A DNA stretch of 64,000 nt from Brachypodius melanocephalos (lineage: Eukaryota; Chordata; Aves; Passeriformes; Pycnonotidae). Of this stretch, positions 24,801 through 38,612 are shown in pieces. The stretch spans positions 32,154,496-32,218,495 of the forward strand of contig VZSR01000520.1 of NCBI GenBank assembly GCA_013398615.1, written 5' to 3'. The notes under the pieces are model-generated. The model was not told where the DNA came from, searched no databases, and saw only the letters and a program-made list of their open reading frames with translations. Both the position numbers and the translations under genes were made by a program. Positions within the stretch are counted from its first letter, which is position 1, and each line of letters starts with the position of its first letter.

Positions 24801-27448
24801 CAAAGGCTATGAGCCAAATTCATCTTCCTTTAGCCAACATTTTCCCTTATTTCATCACAAGACTTCCAGTGAATCAGAGGACTTTGAAAAATAAGGATTC
24901 TTAGGTTTTATACATTATATATTGTAGTTATTTTCTGATTAGGAAGTTTCTGACAGGACAAGTTTGACACCATCTTATAAATATTCACAATACTCAGAGT
25001 TATCAATATTTATAAACATGAGATAATCAAGTCTTACTTTTAATCCACTAAAGGATTCCAATAGCAAGAATCACAGCCCAAAAAATGAAGCTCCTGACTA
25101 ATTACTTCAAAATCCTCTATTTCAAACAACCAGGAGATCATTTCACCCCAGCTTCTGGTAACCTAAATAAAAGCATCCTTTATGGTTATTTTGTGATTGG
25201 TAAAACATCAAACTGAAACTGGAAGGGAAAAAGCCTTTAGTCTAGGGTTAGAGAAAAAAGCCCAGCACATAGACTTTTGGGTTGTTTTGTGGTTGTTGTT
25301 GTTTTTTTTCATTAATAGGTCCTAAAGTTTCATTTTTTAAATTATTATTTTGGAAAAAAATACAAAAAACAAACAAACAAAAAAAACCCCAAAACCCAGC
25401 AGAGTAAGAGCCATAATCCAAAACATAAATCCCATGCTAATCTCAATAGATGTGGATTCAGTGAGGGAACCTGTAACAAAGCTGGCAACTGTAGATGTGG
25501 GATTTGGTGTTAGAACATATTGGGTACTGGAAAACAGAAAAGCAAAGGAAGGCAAACATTTTCTAGATAAGAATTCATATAGTACATTCCTGAGACAAAT
25601 GTCAACATGACAAATTTCAACAAATAATAGCTAAAATGATTTTTTAAAATTATTTGAGTCTTGTATTTCTGATATTTTAAAAGTCAAATTGTACGTGTAG
25701 ATTCCTTGGAAACAGATGTTATTGCATCAACAAACTGCCTTTGTGCAAATTCTTTTTAAATGTCCATTGAGCAATCCCCTTTAGTCTGTTCAGTCCAGTT
25801 AAGTGGGGTACAATCACAATTACAAACTGGAATAATAGTGGCTGTTACAAAAAAAAATCAGATTATTAATAATAGGAGCTCTTCCTATGAATTTTTCCAC
25901 CAGATATGTACTAGAACAAGCTGTAACAGTAGGATGAAAGTCTTAAAGAGCATGATAAAGATCTAAGTCAGAACACAGTAGCTGTAGGGTACTTTATTTC
26001 ATTCCAGATCTGCTGTTCCTAGTTCTTTTTTGACATCCTATAACATTGAGAACCGAGAAAAATAGAGCAATAACCCAAATGCAAATCATTTTAGGGTTGA
26101 AGAAGATTCATCCTCTTTAATTCATTTTTATTGCATGCAAATGACTCAACTTTAGCACACTGGCTTCCCTTTTTTGTGACAACCAATCTTCCTTTTTTGA
26201 GTCAGTTATTTCCCTTGAATAATAAATATGGACTAGAGGTTAATAGCTGTATTGGAACAGAGCACCTGAGACAATTGGTTCCCATGACAACCAAACTCAT
26301 TTATTAATACTTTTTACTTATTTTCCCCTTATATTTCAAATGAATATATTAGACATTAGTGAACCTTAAAATATCTTACAGAAAATTCTTGCAGCCATGC
26401 CTCTCAGATAGGACATCATGGACTTTATACATAATCAATGATTTCTATCCTCTGAAAATTAATTTTTAAAATGGCCAAACATGTGCTAGCTAGAGACTGT
26501 TTGGGGAGCTCACTTTGACAGCATTCCTACTTTGAATTCAGAAGCTATTGATAAGGCAGATAGGCCTTCAGATATTTTAGAAAACTACTTTATTTGTAAG
26601 TTAGATGACAATGTCTTGGTTATTTTTGCTGCAGAGGTACACTGAGTAAGCAAAGAGAAAATGCATCTGAGGAAAAGCAGCACCTCGTACTTGGACCAAA
26701 ACCCTGGGAGGCAAAACACTTGGTAGTTGAACTTTGGACTGTTCTTGATTGCCACTGGCTTCCTAAGGTCTTTGAAATGGATTTAATTTCTGTGATAAAA
26801 ATTGTAAGTTGTCATCCCACTAGTGATAGGCATCTTGAAATTTACTTCACTGAGCTACATAACCTGTTCCACAATATGTGACTCCAGTGAACTGATTAAT
26901 GCCTCTAGAAAAAGTACTAGACAATGTTTTATGTGAAATCATTCCTTTTACCACGGTTTTCTGCTTGTACAATTTTTTCTTCTCTTTCATTTAAAATAAA
27001 TAAGCCCAGTAACCTGGGAGTTTCAGCAAATATCACCACCTTCCAGCTGTACACTCTCTAACCACAAATGTTACTCCTGTCCTGATGCTGGTACACTGTA
27101 TAAACTAATCACATACATGGAATTGTCTTGAATTTAAATAAAGGTATTTCTGTGTAAATAACCTCATCAGAAAGGCCTGAATGGCATTTTCTCTTGCCTT
27201 GTCTTCTCCTGCAAAAGAATTTTTGCAAGAATGTAAGACTCTGCATCCTATTTTATTTTAAAATGAAAATTTTCCTTTTGTAGAGATATCATCTTGTACC
27301 CTGTAATAAGTAGTGATCAGCATCAATGAGGATACCTTGTACTCTACCTGCCTGTTGTTCTTTTCCCTCACAAGAAAAGCAGGAAAGCTGAAAAGCTGTA
27401 TCCTACTCTTATTCTCCTCATTCATCTGTCTCATATGCAGATATAACA
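21811..27448. other. AT-rich non-coding sequence
   Basis: Unique sequence. A T15 run lies at 22310-22324 and an A-rich segment with CAAA units at 25352-25390. A moderately GC-richer patch covers about 22880-23180. An octamer ATGCAAAT occurs near 23642. No gene or mobile element is recognised. Confidence 0.5.
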
Positions 27449-27990
27449 GTGTTCATGCACACATGTTCATGTCAGAAAAAAACCATGGTTACTGATCTGC
27501 TTCAATTTCCCCAACTGAACATCATGATCCATGCTGAAAGCAGCTTGACTGTATCCATCAGTCTCTGGCCCTTTCATCTACTGCTAGAAGAGGGAATGAG
27601 AGAGATCTCATTGATTTCTTCCACACCTTTCCTCCTCTTCCTCCTATTTCTCTGTAGCCAGGACTGGAAATTCAGTGCTCAGAGGGCTGAACTGCACTGG
27701 AGAAGGATCATTCAAAGCAGACTCTGCTGCAGTGTAATCCGCACATGCAAATATTGCCAAAGCATCTCAAAGGACTGTTCCTCAGACACTTCTCAGAGGT
27801 GCATCAGATCCTCTCAGGGCAGTACTGGAGTCTCTTTGGGATTGGTCTCTGCCTGCCCTGGCCTTGCTCTCTCAGCAGCAGGCGAGGGGCAGGCTGTAAC
27901 TCCTGCCATCAGTGTTTGTCTCATTCACCTGTCATGGGGACTTGAGGTTAAGACGGTCTTTCCAGGCACAGATAAAATAACAATGTGAGA
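27449..27990. other. GC-elevated non-coding patch
   Basis: This patch is GC-richer than its surroundings and contains the longest open frame of the window (179 codons, plus strand, 27449-27988). The predicted protein has no recognisable domain. It starts with a low-complexity hydrophobic and serine-rich stretch, and a shorter frame overlaps it in another register. I do not call it a gene. A conserved exon or decayed retroelement cannot be excluded by eye. Confidence 0.4.
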
Positions 27991-30900
27991 AGAAATGTGC
28001 CACTTCTAGAGAAGGGTGTGTAGGTGTCAGTGTGGCAATAGCTCAGCAGGGCTCCCATTTGCTGAGCTTCATCACCGAAATGTTGCCTGTAAGAAGAAGA
28101 GAGGAGCACTGGAGAAGCAGAAATGTTCCTCTTTTGGAAATTATACATGGCAATTGTCACCTTGCTTCCTAAAATATAGCCTATGTCACAGGAGGGCTAT
28201 AAATTCAATACTATAGAGGCATGACTGCAGTGGTTTATTCTGCTGAAAGAAACGCAGAAGCAAAGCTTGTCCTGAGTTCTGGATAGATGAGTAGCACACA
28301 GCACAGCCATCCTTCACTGATGAGTGTTGTGGGCTTGCCAAAGCCACAACTTTCTACTGTGACAAAAAACAGACAGCAATAACACAGAAGATTCCCAGCT
28401 GCAGTTCTTGTAATGCACTCTGCATTTGGCAGAATTTAGTAAAAAAGAAAGGAAAAAAAAACAGTCTGCATATAACTAGCCTCAGGAGCATCCTTCTCTG
28501 CAGCACATAATATTCTTCCCCACTTCCACATCTGACTCATGCTCACAAATTCTCCAATGCTGCCACTGGTCATAACTCAAAGATTTTTTTCTTCTATTTA
28601 AATAACAAGTCTGAATGAAACTGCAAAGATGCTGTTGCTGACACACTGAAAGTATTTATTGCAATCAAAAAGATTTGCCTGTACTTTTTGTATTATAAAT
28701 TGGCGTAATTGATTCTCCTATTTTCCATATCCCGCATGCTTGTTTTTATACCACCTGTTCTTACCAGCAGCTCTTTCTGGCCCTGATCCTGATAGGAAGG
28801 TTCCCCTGGCTTTTTCCTTCCACTCACTTTGGCAGATGTTTCCATAAATGCAGAAGTTTGTTTTTGCTGAGTTTCTTATGGGATTGGAACAATTATTTTT
28901 GCTACAAAAACAAGTATCAGCATACATGCTTCATCTTTCTGCTTCTTTATGTCTGCTTGAACCCTATGAACAGCAAAACACACAGCTAATGGAAATAAAC
29001 TGGACGTGTTGTTTGACTCTGGCCAGCTTTTGTTCAGATATCCATAGCAAATCAGTGAAATGTTGCTTATCCTAAAATCCTATCATCACCAATCGAAAGA
29101 TGCCCTTGAACTGTTAGGTCTAAAATGTCTACCTTATGTCTATCTCAAATATAAATCCATAGGAACAGGTCTGATGCAAACTCCTTGAGCCACCTCTATG
29201 ATGCAAATCACTGAGTAAGTGAAGGACAATTCACAGCTGAGTGTCAATTATACTGTAACTCTCTGAAAGGAGGGCATAGGAAAGACTTTCCTGTTCACTC
29301 CTTTCAAGGAGTTTTTAAACCAAAAGACTGGTGTATTTTTAATTCTACAGATTGCTTCACAGGTATCACATTGCAGGGTGTTCGTCCACTCATGTTCACT
29401 ATGATATTGTGTCTGAACACAGACAACTGCATGGAAGACTGATTTTCGGATCTTTAAATTATCTGAATTTTTGTGTCTCTTTTGTCTGTTCTCACTCTTA
29501 ACCCTCCTTTGGTATGTTTTCAGCTGGAGACACTATTAGCCATTGCTATCTCCAAGACACCTGGTTTAAATCAAAGTCCTGAGTAAAACAATATTATTGG
29601 ATTTTTTCCCTTTAGAAAAGAAAACTCTTTCTTAAGGCAAAATAATCAGTTTCATAAATTCTTATTCTTTTTTACTAGCTATTCTTTTTTCCATAGCTAG
29701 TGGGAAAGATCCTAGCCATTTATTCAGGACCCAGGTAAAATTTTCACTGCAAAACTAGACTGGATTCAGTCATTTGCTGAGACTGTCATTGCAAGAAAAC
29801 CAGTACTGGAGTATCTCTTGGAGCATTTTATGTACCTGTGATGTTCATCAGTGCTACCCACTCAGATTCCAGTCAAGCTCTTTTTTTCACTCACTACAGG
29901 AATGATCACAAGAAAGTGTGATACCAGTCAAGTAGAACAATCTTTATGCAGTTTGGAAAATAAAATTTGAAAAAATTTTACATCTACATCAATGCATGTT
30001 ATTTTACTTCCAATTAGATAAGGGAGAAGCATTTAAGCAGGCAGAGTTCATAACACAAAGTTGTTCAGGAAAACCAGTAAGGAATCTCCATGGAAAACCA
30101 AACTCAGCACTGGCATAGATTACCCAATATCCAGCAGTACAAAACACCCACAAAAATTCTGCATGAGCAAAGGAGTGGAATCCTATTAAACATCTGCACT
30201 TATTAAATATCTGCTTTTACTTATTTGTAAAAGCATCTGGAGTAGAGAAAATGTACTAATGATAGTTGCGTATTAACAGGATAAACTGGTAAAAGTCAAG
30301 CCTGACCTTAAAATGCCAGATTATTGCCTTCTGACATGTTACAGAACAACCTGGAGCATGACTCTTATGGTACACGTCATCTGCTTGTCAATCTCAAATT
30401 ATTATTCTCAAATTGTTTTATATGTGGAACTGAAAAAAACCCAAACTTACCTAAAATATTGTCTCTGGTAGAAAATATGGTCTTAAGAGAGTAACAGTTC
30501 GCTAGTGATAAGATGAGCCAGCATGCTTATTTTCCAATTTTAAACCAAGTAATTTATATAGAAATAGGAAGAAAAGGAAATTTCATTATTTTAGAATAAA
30601 TTCATTCTCCTGTCTCCATTGGTACATAAAATGAAAATTGGGGAGTGCTATTTTTTCAAACTATCCCTAGTCCCTGAGACAATAATCCATTAACCATGCA
30701 GCTCACCATAAATGGATTGCAAAACTGACATTTTCATGAATTATAACAGTCTTTCAAGTAGCAAGAAGTAAAGTTGCAGCAATTTTCCATGTCTTTAATT
30801 TTACTGTCAAAAGGTATATAAGGGCTATGTCCTGGAACTGATGGATTTCCAGCAGAAAAATTAAATTTCATGTATTAATAGGTAAAAAGAGGGGCTTTAC

Positions 30901-33900
30901 TCGTATAATTTTAATCTAATTATTAACTCAGGGAAAGCTTTTGTGAATCTGAATTTAGCATGAGAATATACTGCACAATGATATTAATGGTCTACATGCT
31001 GTCCAGATTGTAGTATTGATAGAATTGTATTTCTTTCAGAAAGTAAATTTAGGTTCTTACAATAAGAAAGAATGGGAGAGATGAGGAGAAGAGTTATTTT
31101 TAAGCATAGCAACACTTTAGTTTCGCTGCCAGGGGACAATTTATTTCAGCTTTTTCATCTTTCTTTGCTGCTATTGTTACAATGAATGAGTGAACTTAAT
31201 TAGCACTGCAAGGAAAGGGCTATGTTCCCAAAGCTCTCTGAATGGGAAAAATATTTTAAAAACATAGAGCAGAAAAAGAATACTAAATTTTTGGAAAAGA
31301 ACTAAAGAACTAGGTAAGCTTTAGTTTCTTTTTTCTTACTGAAAACTCAGTTGCATATAATATCTCCAAAGCACACTATTAGAAATGTCTTTGAGATTTT
31401 CCTAAAAATAACAGTTGACAATCTTCTGCATATATGAAACTTATTAGAAGGTGTCTAGATAAATTATAAAGTAATCACTCCATTCTAAATTTTTAAAAAA
31501 TATACATGATAAAACAAATGAACATATATTGGATCTCTTTACCCTATTCATTAAAGCTCATGTCTAAGTTGGAATACACTATGGACTCCTGATTATTATG
31601 AATTAAAAATAGACTAAAGCAAAAGCAGCTTCTGAAGAAACCAGGAAATTCAATGTCTTTCCTTAGATCTGTATGGAATATGACTGTGCAACAGGTTCTG
31701 AAGAAACTAGAGTTCTCTCCTTTTATTTTAGAATTACACTTGACAATTCATTTGTAGATCCCCATCTATAGATGAAATGTGACACGTTTTCTCTGAAACA
31801 TGCTTGTTCTTTTGGTTTACTATTTTAAACACTATGGCACAGGAAGAAATGTATCTGTTGAGGAGCCACATTACTCAGCTGTAGCCCCAGAGTCCACCCC
31901 TACCAACAGAAAGTATCCCTCTATACCATACTACACTATCTAACAGTGGGGCCTCAGCCCTCTTTATACCACAAAAAGAAATATGAAGATGGATTTTGGA
32001 GTATCATGACTGATCACGTTTCCAAGTGAAATAAAAACATAACAAAGGTATAAAGCCCTCATCTACCTTCTTGTAAATGCCAAAGATTTAGCTGACATAT
32101 AAACATACATGTGTATAGATATATATATTTGATGATTTTCGACCTGATACTCTGCAAGAATAATGAAATATTTACCTGGCAGCAGCAACTGTAACAAAAA
32201 TCCCTCCATGAATTGGGTTCAAAGTCTTCCAGAACCACATAGCAGATGTTTTGTTGTGGTTTTGTTTTATATTCTTTTTAAGTCACGTCAGTGTCTTCTC
32301 CTGGAGAGAAATGTTCAGAGTTATCTATAAATAAGTGACTTTCTTTTTAAATACTTGTGGCACACAGCAGGGAGTTCATTTTAAGCACCTGATCATGGGT
32401 CTTTCTTAGAGAGATGATTTGAAGGCAAGAAACGATGGTGGTGCTGGTGATGAAAATAGGGGTGGTATAAGTGTCTTCTGTTATACAAACAGTAAATTAT
32501 AACTGTGAAATTCTGATTAAAATCAGAAAAAAAAAAACAAACATGTGCTAGAAGCAAAGTAATATGTATAGAAACATATGTCAACCTTTGGGGTGTAAAA
32601 AAAAATGCCACAAAAGGACACAGGCATAATTTCTGTTCATGTCCATACTAAGAGAAGCTGACCATGACTAAATGATGTGATATCCGTATAATCATCCTGA
32701 TGGCTGCAATGAGGAAAACCATTACCTGCAAAGTGAAGTTGAGGAAACCTAATAAAATCTAACTTCCTTGTACATTCTGTAATCTTCCCTAAATAGTATT
32801 ACAGTGCCATGTCCCATTTGCATCTCTCTCCTCACATATTTAAACAGAACAGGTAGTGATACACTGTTCTCTTTTCAAATGAAACAGCTCAATGACCTGT
32901 CTTATTTTGCATGCAAAAGTAAATGTCCAGTTCTTTATGAAAAGGTTATTCTTAGCTAATACATTTTCTTTTTTGGAAAAGGAACTCAACCAGCCTCTTT
33001 CTGTATGGTCTCTGTTTTTATCTCTTCTCAAACTACTATTATTTCTACTGTAAGGCAGGTAACATGAAAACAATATTCTACTCATCAGTGTTACCATTAC
33101 CTTCAGGCCTCATTGTTGCTCAGATATCATTTTAAATTCTCCAAACCATCCCATCATGTCTTCTACAAAACCACCCTCCTCTCTCAGGCTAATCAGGTGC
33201 TGCCCTTCTGCTCTGAGCACCAGGAAGCTCCCTCTTCCAACAGGCTCCAAACATCTGAGCACACCAAAAGCAATCATTTTCATCTATGTTTAACTGCTGC
33301 TTTGTCTCCTCCACATGAACCTTGCTGAGCTGGTCTGTCCCTCCTTAACTTCCAGTGAAGGCATTTATAATATTTTAATGACCTCTTCTGCTCAAGCAGT
33401 GAATATGCTGCTCTGTTAGACATCTAGAAAATCCAATACAATATCTTCTACCTGAACTTTTAGAGGATTTCTACTTCTAAAAGTCAGCCATTAAACATTT
33501 TTAGGGCTGTTCAGCATTTTTTTTTCAGGTAAATTCCTCTATTTTGGTTTGTTTCAAATAGAGTTATCAGCAACATCACACATTGTTTTGAGAGATGAAA
33601 TAGTTCCAGGTGATTAACTAATTAAAAAATGTATAGGCTGTTACTGTTTTCTCCTATAATGAAGTGCTGACGTATTAACTTCCTCACTGTCTTATAATTT
33701 GGTTTCTGTAATGTCACTCCCATTAATAGCTGCACAAAGAAATGACAGGTGGTCTGCAGAGCTTATGCAGGAACGTTTTAAAGGTCGTGCATTACTCCCT
33801 GAAAGCTGTGAGATTAACACTTCTGCTTCAGACACAGGAATGGTTGGCCTCTAATGGATTGTCTGTTTACTTTGTCACTGCTCTCTAAATCCTGTAAAAG

Positions 33901-36000
33901 GTAGCCTTTTACAACTAAAATAAATATTCACTTTTTGAAACCCATTAAAAGGCTGACTGCCACTCTTCTCCCATCAGCATTTAGGGCTAGATTTGCCTCA
34001 TCTGTTTTGGGTGGGAAGGCACAGAGTCAGTTTTCCTCCCTTGCAGTGGTGCTGGGCTGAGGAGAGCATGGCACTGTGAGGATTCCATGGGTGGTGATGA
34101 TTTCCTTGGCACCTGGGTGTGTGCAAAGACCCTTTCCAGCAGAGGCACAAACTCAGATGTCCCACTGTAGGCAATGGTGATGGCACACCCGTGCCAGGGC
34201 TGCCAGGATGAGTGATGGGCTCAGCTGTGGGAAAGGACTGTCCCATTCACCATTCTGCATCATATCAGCTGCACTTAGGAGTAAATATGATTTAAAATCC
34301 AGATGTTATGTATCGTTATGGAGAGCTTTCAGTGGCAAAAGAAACTCCATCAATGTAAATAGATATGCTGACTCAAGAAAATGTCCATTCTATGATTAGT
34401 GGAATTCTTGCAAGACTTGCTCATATGCCTTAGGTGAACAAAGAGGAATAGTCATACTTTGGAATATTTAATATGTTCAACAACTGAAAATGATTTTGAA
34501 GTCAAGGTGTATTTTAAACTCATCTTCAAAACTGAAACACATCACCATCTGTGTGGTTTGAATTTCTGTCACACCAAAAAAGCCTGATTCTCAGCATGTC
34601 CAACAACAGTTCAGTAGAGAATTTCTTAAAGTATTAGAGCAGTGAGTGTCATGCTTGAAGGAGTGAATTTCACATTTTAAGTACCAAATTTTCTGTCAAA
34701 CCCATGCAAATTGTGTGTTAGCTGCTAACAAAATGAGTTTTAAGCTATCACAGCTCAAAAGTATTGAAAAAGAGAGTTAAAAATAAAGTACTGGCAAACT
34801 AAGATTATTTTCCATTTTACACAAACAATTAACTCAGGCTACGAAAAAGCAGCTTTTTCAGACAATACAGGGAGCAATGGATTATTCTGCATATAAGGTA
34901 GGCAAAAATAAGTCTCTGATTACTGTCACTGAGGATTGTATCTGATACATAATAACTGCATTGCAGTTCAAGCGTGTGACCTTTAATAAACTATGTTAAA
35001 ATTTGAAGAGTATGAGAAAGGTTTCTGAAGCTAGCCTTAAAGCCTCTTTGCTCTGTTTGTTAAAACAATTTAGTAATAACAAATCAGCCTTATGGCCAGA
35101 GAAAAAAATTTTGACAAAATGGGAAAAATGGTACAGCAAAAAGTGCAGAGATGACGTCTCTTGAAGCCCAAGCTTGTGTTCATGCAAAAATATGCATTTG
35201 TGCTTCTGTGTGTCTGGGTATGTACCTTATTTATAGAGACAGTTAGAGAGACAGCTATTTACCAGCAATTACATTTTCCACAGAGACCTCAGTGCTGTTC
35301 TTGTATTTATAAACTATTCAAAATGCATGAGAAAATGGAATGAGGAGGGGGGAAGGGTCAGCAAGGCAATAACTTAAAAATTAAAAGAGTGACTGTAGCA
35401 CTTTGTATCAGTTTTTAGCAGGCAGGAACATGTCAGATCATATCTATACCATCTCCTGGAAATATTTGGATAATTCTTACCATCACATTATCTCCCAGGT
35501 AGCATTTCCTCCAATAAATAAAAGAACTCTGTGTTTAAAGATAGAAGTCAGAGTAATTATTAACTTGTTCAAAGGATCCATTTATGGACGTTTACTTCCA
35601 GGGTTCTTCGCTGCATGTTTATTCTTCCTTTTTGCTACATTCATCTGTAATTTCCTTGCTGAAGTTCTTTGTTTGTTTTAGGGTAATTAAGGACTCTTAC
35701 ACTCACAATGGCTTTTGACCCAGATGATTTCCCACTCATCTGGGCACTAACAAATGGATTTACATTTCTCTTTTTTCTCAGTTAAGACGACATACAATAT
35801 CTCACTGCATTCAGTCTAGAGAGTTTTCTAAAACCTACATTTGCCTTGTGCTCTAAAAACAGATGAAGGGAATCAGAAGGGAAGATGAAAGCAGCTTTCA
35901 TCTTTGGCTTCTGTTCAAGAAGGATGGCCACTCTTTCTAGTCCTGTGCTTACAGCGTGAGAGGAATGGAGCACTTAAGCCAGCAGCAGTGCTGGAAAAAA
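27991..36000. other. AT-rich non-coding sequence
   Basis: Unique sequence with short open frames only. The stretch 33640-33930 has mixed composition and homeodomain-type TAAT words, which gives it a conserved-element look. The patch 34000-34250 is GC-richer. No repeat family is securely recognised. Confidence 0.5.
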
Positions 36001-36002
36001 AT

Positions 36003-36047
36003 TTAAATGTGCCTTCACTTGAGATGGTCACGTTAAGGCACATTTAA
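36003..36047. repeat. Perfect 13-bp hairpin
   Basis: TTAAATGTGCCTT at 36003-36015 is the exact reverse complement of AAGGCACATTTAA at 36035-36047, around a 19-base loop. Pairing does not extend usefully beyond these arms. The stem is therefore shorter than a typical microRNA precursor. It could be a remnant of a small palindromic element or chance. Confidence 0.6.
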
Positions 36048-36426
36048 GCTGCCTAGCATTTTTACTGGCAACGTTTTTGAGCCGTCTTCAAGGAAAGCAT
36101 TTAATATATCTGCTTTATATGTAAGAGATAGGAGTAGTGAGCAACCAGGTTGGGTCATTTGGTACTATATATTTTCAATGATGAGGCAGAAATCAAAAAT
36201 GAAAATCATAGCCAATGTTAGAGATAAATAATAAAATCCAGCATGAGTTCACAGAAGATTATAATTGTATAAGAATTTGGAGTTTTTAAGTAGATAGTCT
36301 TTTGCATGACTCTGGAATTTCATAATTATTTTTATTTTCATTCTTACTGTTATTCTTATGATGTCTGACTCATTACAAAAAAAAATTCTCTTCCACTGGC
36401 CAAAGACATGTAAGGAGATTATATTT

Positions 36427-36470
36427 GTGTCATAGTAGTGTAATCATTGTGATATAGTAGTGTCATGATT
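36427..36470 (+). repeat. 22-bp imperfect tandem duplication
   Basis: Two adjacent 22-bp units (36427-36448 and 36449-36470) share 18 of 22 positions, including the block ATAGTAGTGT. Confidence 0.7.
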
Positions 36471-37995
36471 TCTAAATATTACAAGATGAAAAATATGTCA
36501 AACTACCTGTGAAGTACATGATGACTACAGAACACACTATATCTTGGGAGGAATTTTGTGTTTTATAAAATTGGATCCGGTCACTGAGAGAGCTATGATG
36601 AATAAAATCATGTCACAGAAAATATTGTTCACTAGAGGATACTATTCATAATTTTTTCTTACAGCATTTTTGAAAAATGAAATTGCCCGTAGCTAGAAAA
36701 GCTAGCTCTTGATCAGCTCTCTGCATCCAGTAATGTCATTCTCTCAAGAGGTGCTCCATGTATCCATCAATTCTAAACTTTCCCTCTTAATCAGTTCTAA
36801 TCATTATAAGTTTTGTGGTGCTTTCCTTTAAAACTTGTTGTTAACAGAGTATCTTCGCCAAAGCCCACCTTATTTAATGATTGTCTGTGTAGAATTTCTT
36901 TCTTTCAATTTGGGTCAACTAGTCTTAACTTTTTATTACTGAAGTAATTTATAATAAATATCCTCAAAACACTTCTGCTTTCTTCTCAAGACATAACTCT
37001 TCAGCAGCCATTTTGATTTGGTGTGATAAATTCTCCATCTACTTCAACAAAAGAGGAGATGAGTAAATCAATCCCAATGAACTTTTTAGGTCCTGGAAGC
37101 ATTTCTACTGATATATTTATCTTGTTGATTGTATCACTTTTAGAATAGACTAATTAAGTAGTTTATTAAAATGGTTAGGGTTATCCTGGCTACTGTGGTA
37201 GAAAAACTATTAAATTGTTATATATATGCATATTCACTGATGAGATAAAATGAATGAAACAACTCACCATTGTTTTTTTCATTTTGCCTTTTAATTTGAA
37301 AATCGTGTCCAAAAAATACATATTAACCATGTTAATATCTGCAATCCTTGCAGAAAACTAGTAACTGCCTGTTTTCTTTTAAATGCATAACACTTAATAT
37401 AATGTGTTTTCTGATTCCTTCAGGAGAGGAAGATGATGGAAGGGGTTGGGATTTATCCCCTTTCTATACATGGTGCATTATTTCTTTAAAATACACATGC
37501 ACAAACACACACTTACATAAAGTCACATCTGGGTTTCACATTTCTGAGCCACCCTTCTTTTTCATGCACTAATCCATGCAGAGCTGCCCTTGGCAGTGTC
37601 CTTTGTTTTAGTGCTGTGTCTGTAGTGTGGGATTCCTGCATTATATGTTACTTGCTGCCCAGAGGGAGCTCATCAGCTACAATCCATCTGCTTATTCACA
37701 GCTCACTCATTGATTATTCATGAAGTAGCTGCTTTAGAAAGCAGGTATTGGTCATATTAGTGATGATAACCTGCATGCATCAAAACCCTAAGTGTTACAT
37801 CTCTGCTGTTGCCATATGTGACCTTGAGAGCAGCTGGGCTCTGTGGCACAGCCTTGGGTTCCATATGCACTCAGGAGTTGCTTTACTGTGTTGCATCAGT
37901 AACTTCACCCATTAGAGTGGGTTTCTGCACATATGGATGATGTTCCACCTGCTTTCATTCAGCAAGGGAAGAAATGGCACTCATGTTCCCTGGGT
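36471..37995. other. Non-coding sequence
   Basis: Unique sequence. The 37600-37850 part has balanced composition with E-box-like CATCTG and a TGATTATTCATG word, which could mark a conserved enhancer. This is only an impression. Confidence 0.45.
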
Positions 37996-38095
37996 AAAAA
38001 AAAAAAAAAAAAAAAAAAACCACAACAGAATAAAACTGAACAAAAAATCCCAACCAACCAAACAAAAACGCAAACAAAAACACCATCCCAAAAGT
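37996..38095 (+). repeat. Poly(A) run and A-rich low-complexity tract
   Basis: A run of 24 A (37996-38019) is followed by about 75 bp of A-rich sequence with CAAA, AACC and AAAC words. Overlapping open frames (37933-38367 and 37937-38119) include a lysine run encoded by the A tract and are not genes. No polyadenylation signal or gene-like sequence lies upstream, so it does not look like a retrocopy tail. Confidence 0.8.
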
Positions 38096-38394
38096 TCCAT
38101 AAGACTCAGATCTATGTAAAGATAATTAAAAGCAATATAGAAATGAAAAACAAAACAACCAAATTGGAAAACCCACACGCAACTGACCCATTAAATGAAG
38201 AAATACCTCTACACACCAGCTGTGGAGATTTGCTGAGAGGTACAATTCCAGTGAATTTACATGTGTTCTTTGGCCTTAGGTATTTGCCTAGACCTTCAGC
38301 CCTTCTCCTCCAGATATCTCTAACCTATCTGCTGTTTAGTGTAGCACACTCCTTCTTTTTGCCTTGAGACCTTTCTACTGCTTTTCAATGCCAT

Positions 38395-38612
38395 TATAGA
38401 TAACAGAACAGTAAGCAGTGGGAAAAGCCCCCTAAAGATCATCTAGTTCCAACCCCCCTGTAATGGACAGAGACATCTTTCACTAGACCAGGTTGCTCAA
38501 ACCTCACCTAGCACGGTCTTCAACACTTCTAGGGGTTAGGCATTCACAGTTTCTCCGTGCAGCCTTTTATGGTGTCTCGCCATGGTGGCTAAATCTCTTT
38601 CAAATTACCAAT
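38395..38612 (-). mobile_element. CR1 LINE fragment, 3' end
   Basis: This is the reverse complement of the CR1 3' untranslated region. Reading the plus strand, the order is the conserved block AAAGATCATCTAGTTCCAAC, then ACTAGACCAGGTTGCTCAA, then a decayed 'CTTCAACACTTCTAGGGG' segment and a poor match around 38570-38612. CR1 copies are typically truncated at the 5' end, as here, leaving roughly 215 bp. The terminal 8-bp repeat is degenerate. It is a non-autonomous fossil with no coding capacity. Confidence 0.88.

Noticed and set aside
27449..27988. Longest open frame in the window (179 codons, plus strand)
   Set aside because: No recognisable domain, an overlapping frame in another register, no exon or promoter context, and a length attainable by chance in a GC-elevated patch of a 64-kb window.
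33998..34246. Possible decayed LTR
   Set aside because: A short resemblance (CAGAGT followed by TTTTCxTCC) to an avian LTR start did not extend to other landmarks of that family.
37933..38367. 144-codon frame with a lysine run
   Set aside because: The frame runs straight through a poly(A) tract and A-rich low-complexity DNA.
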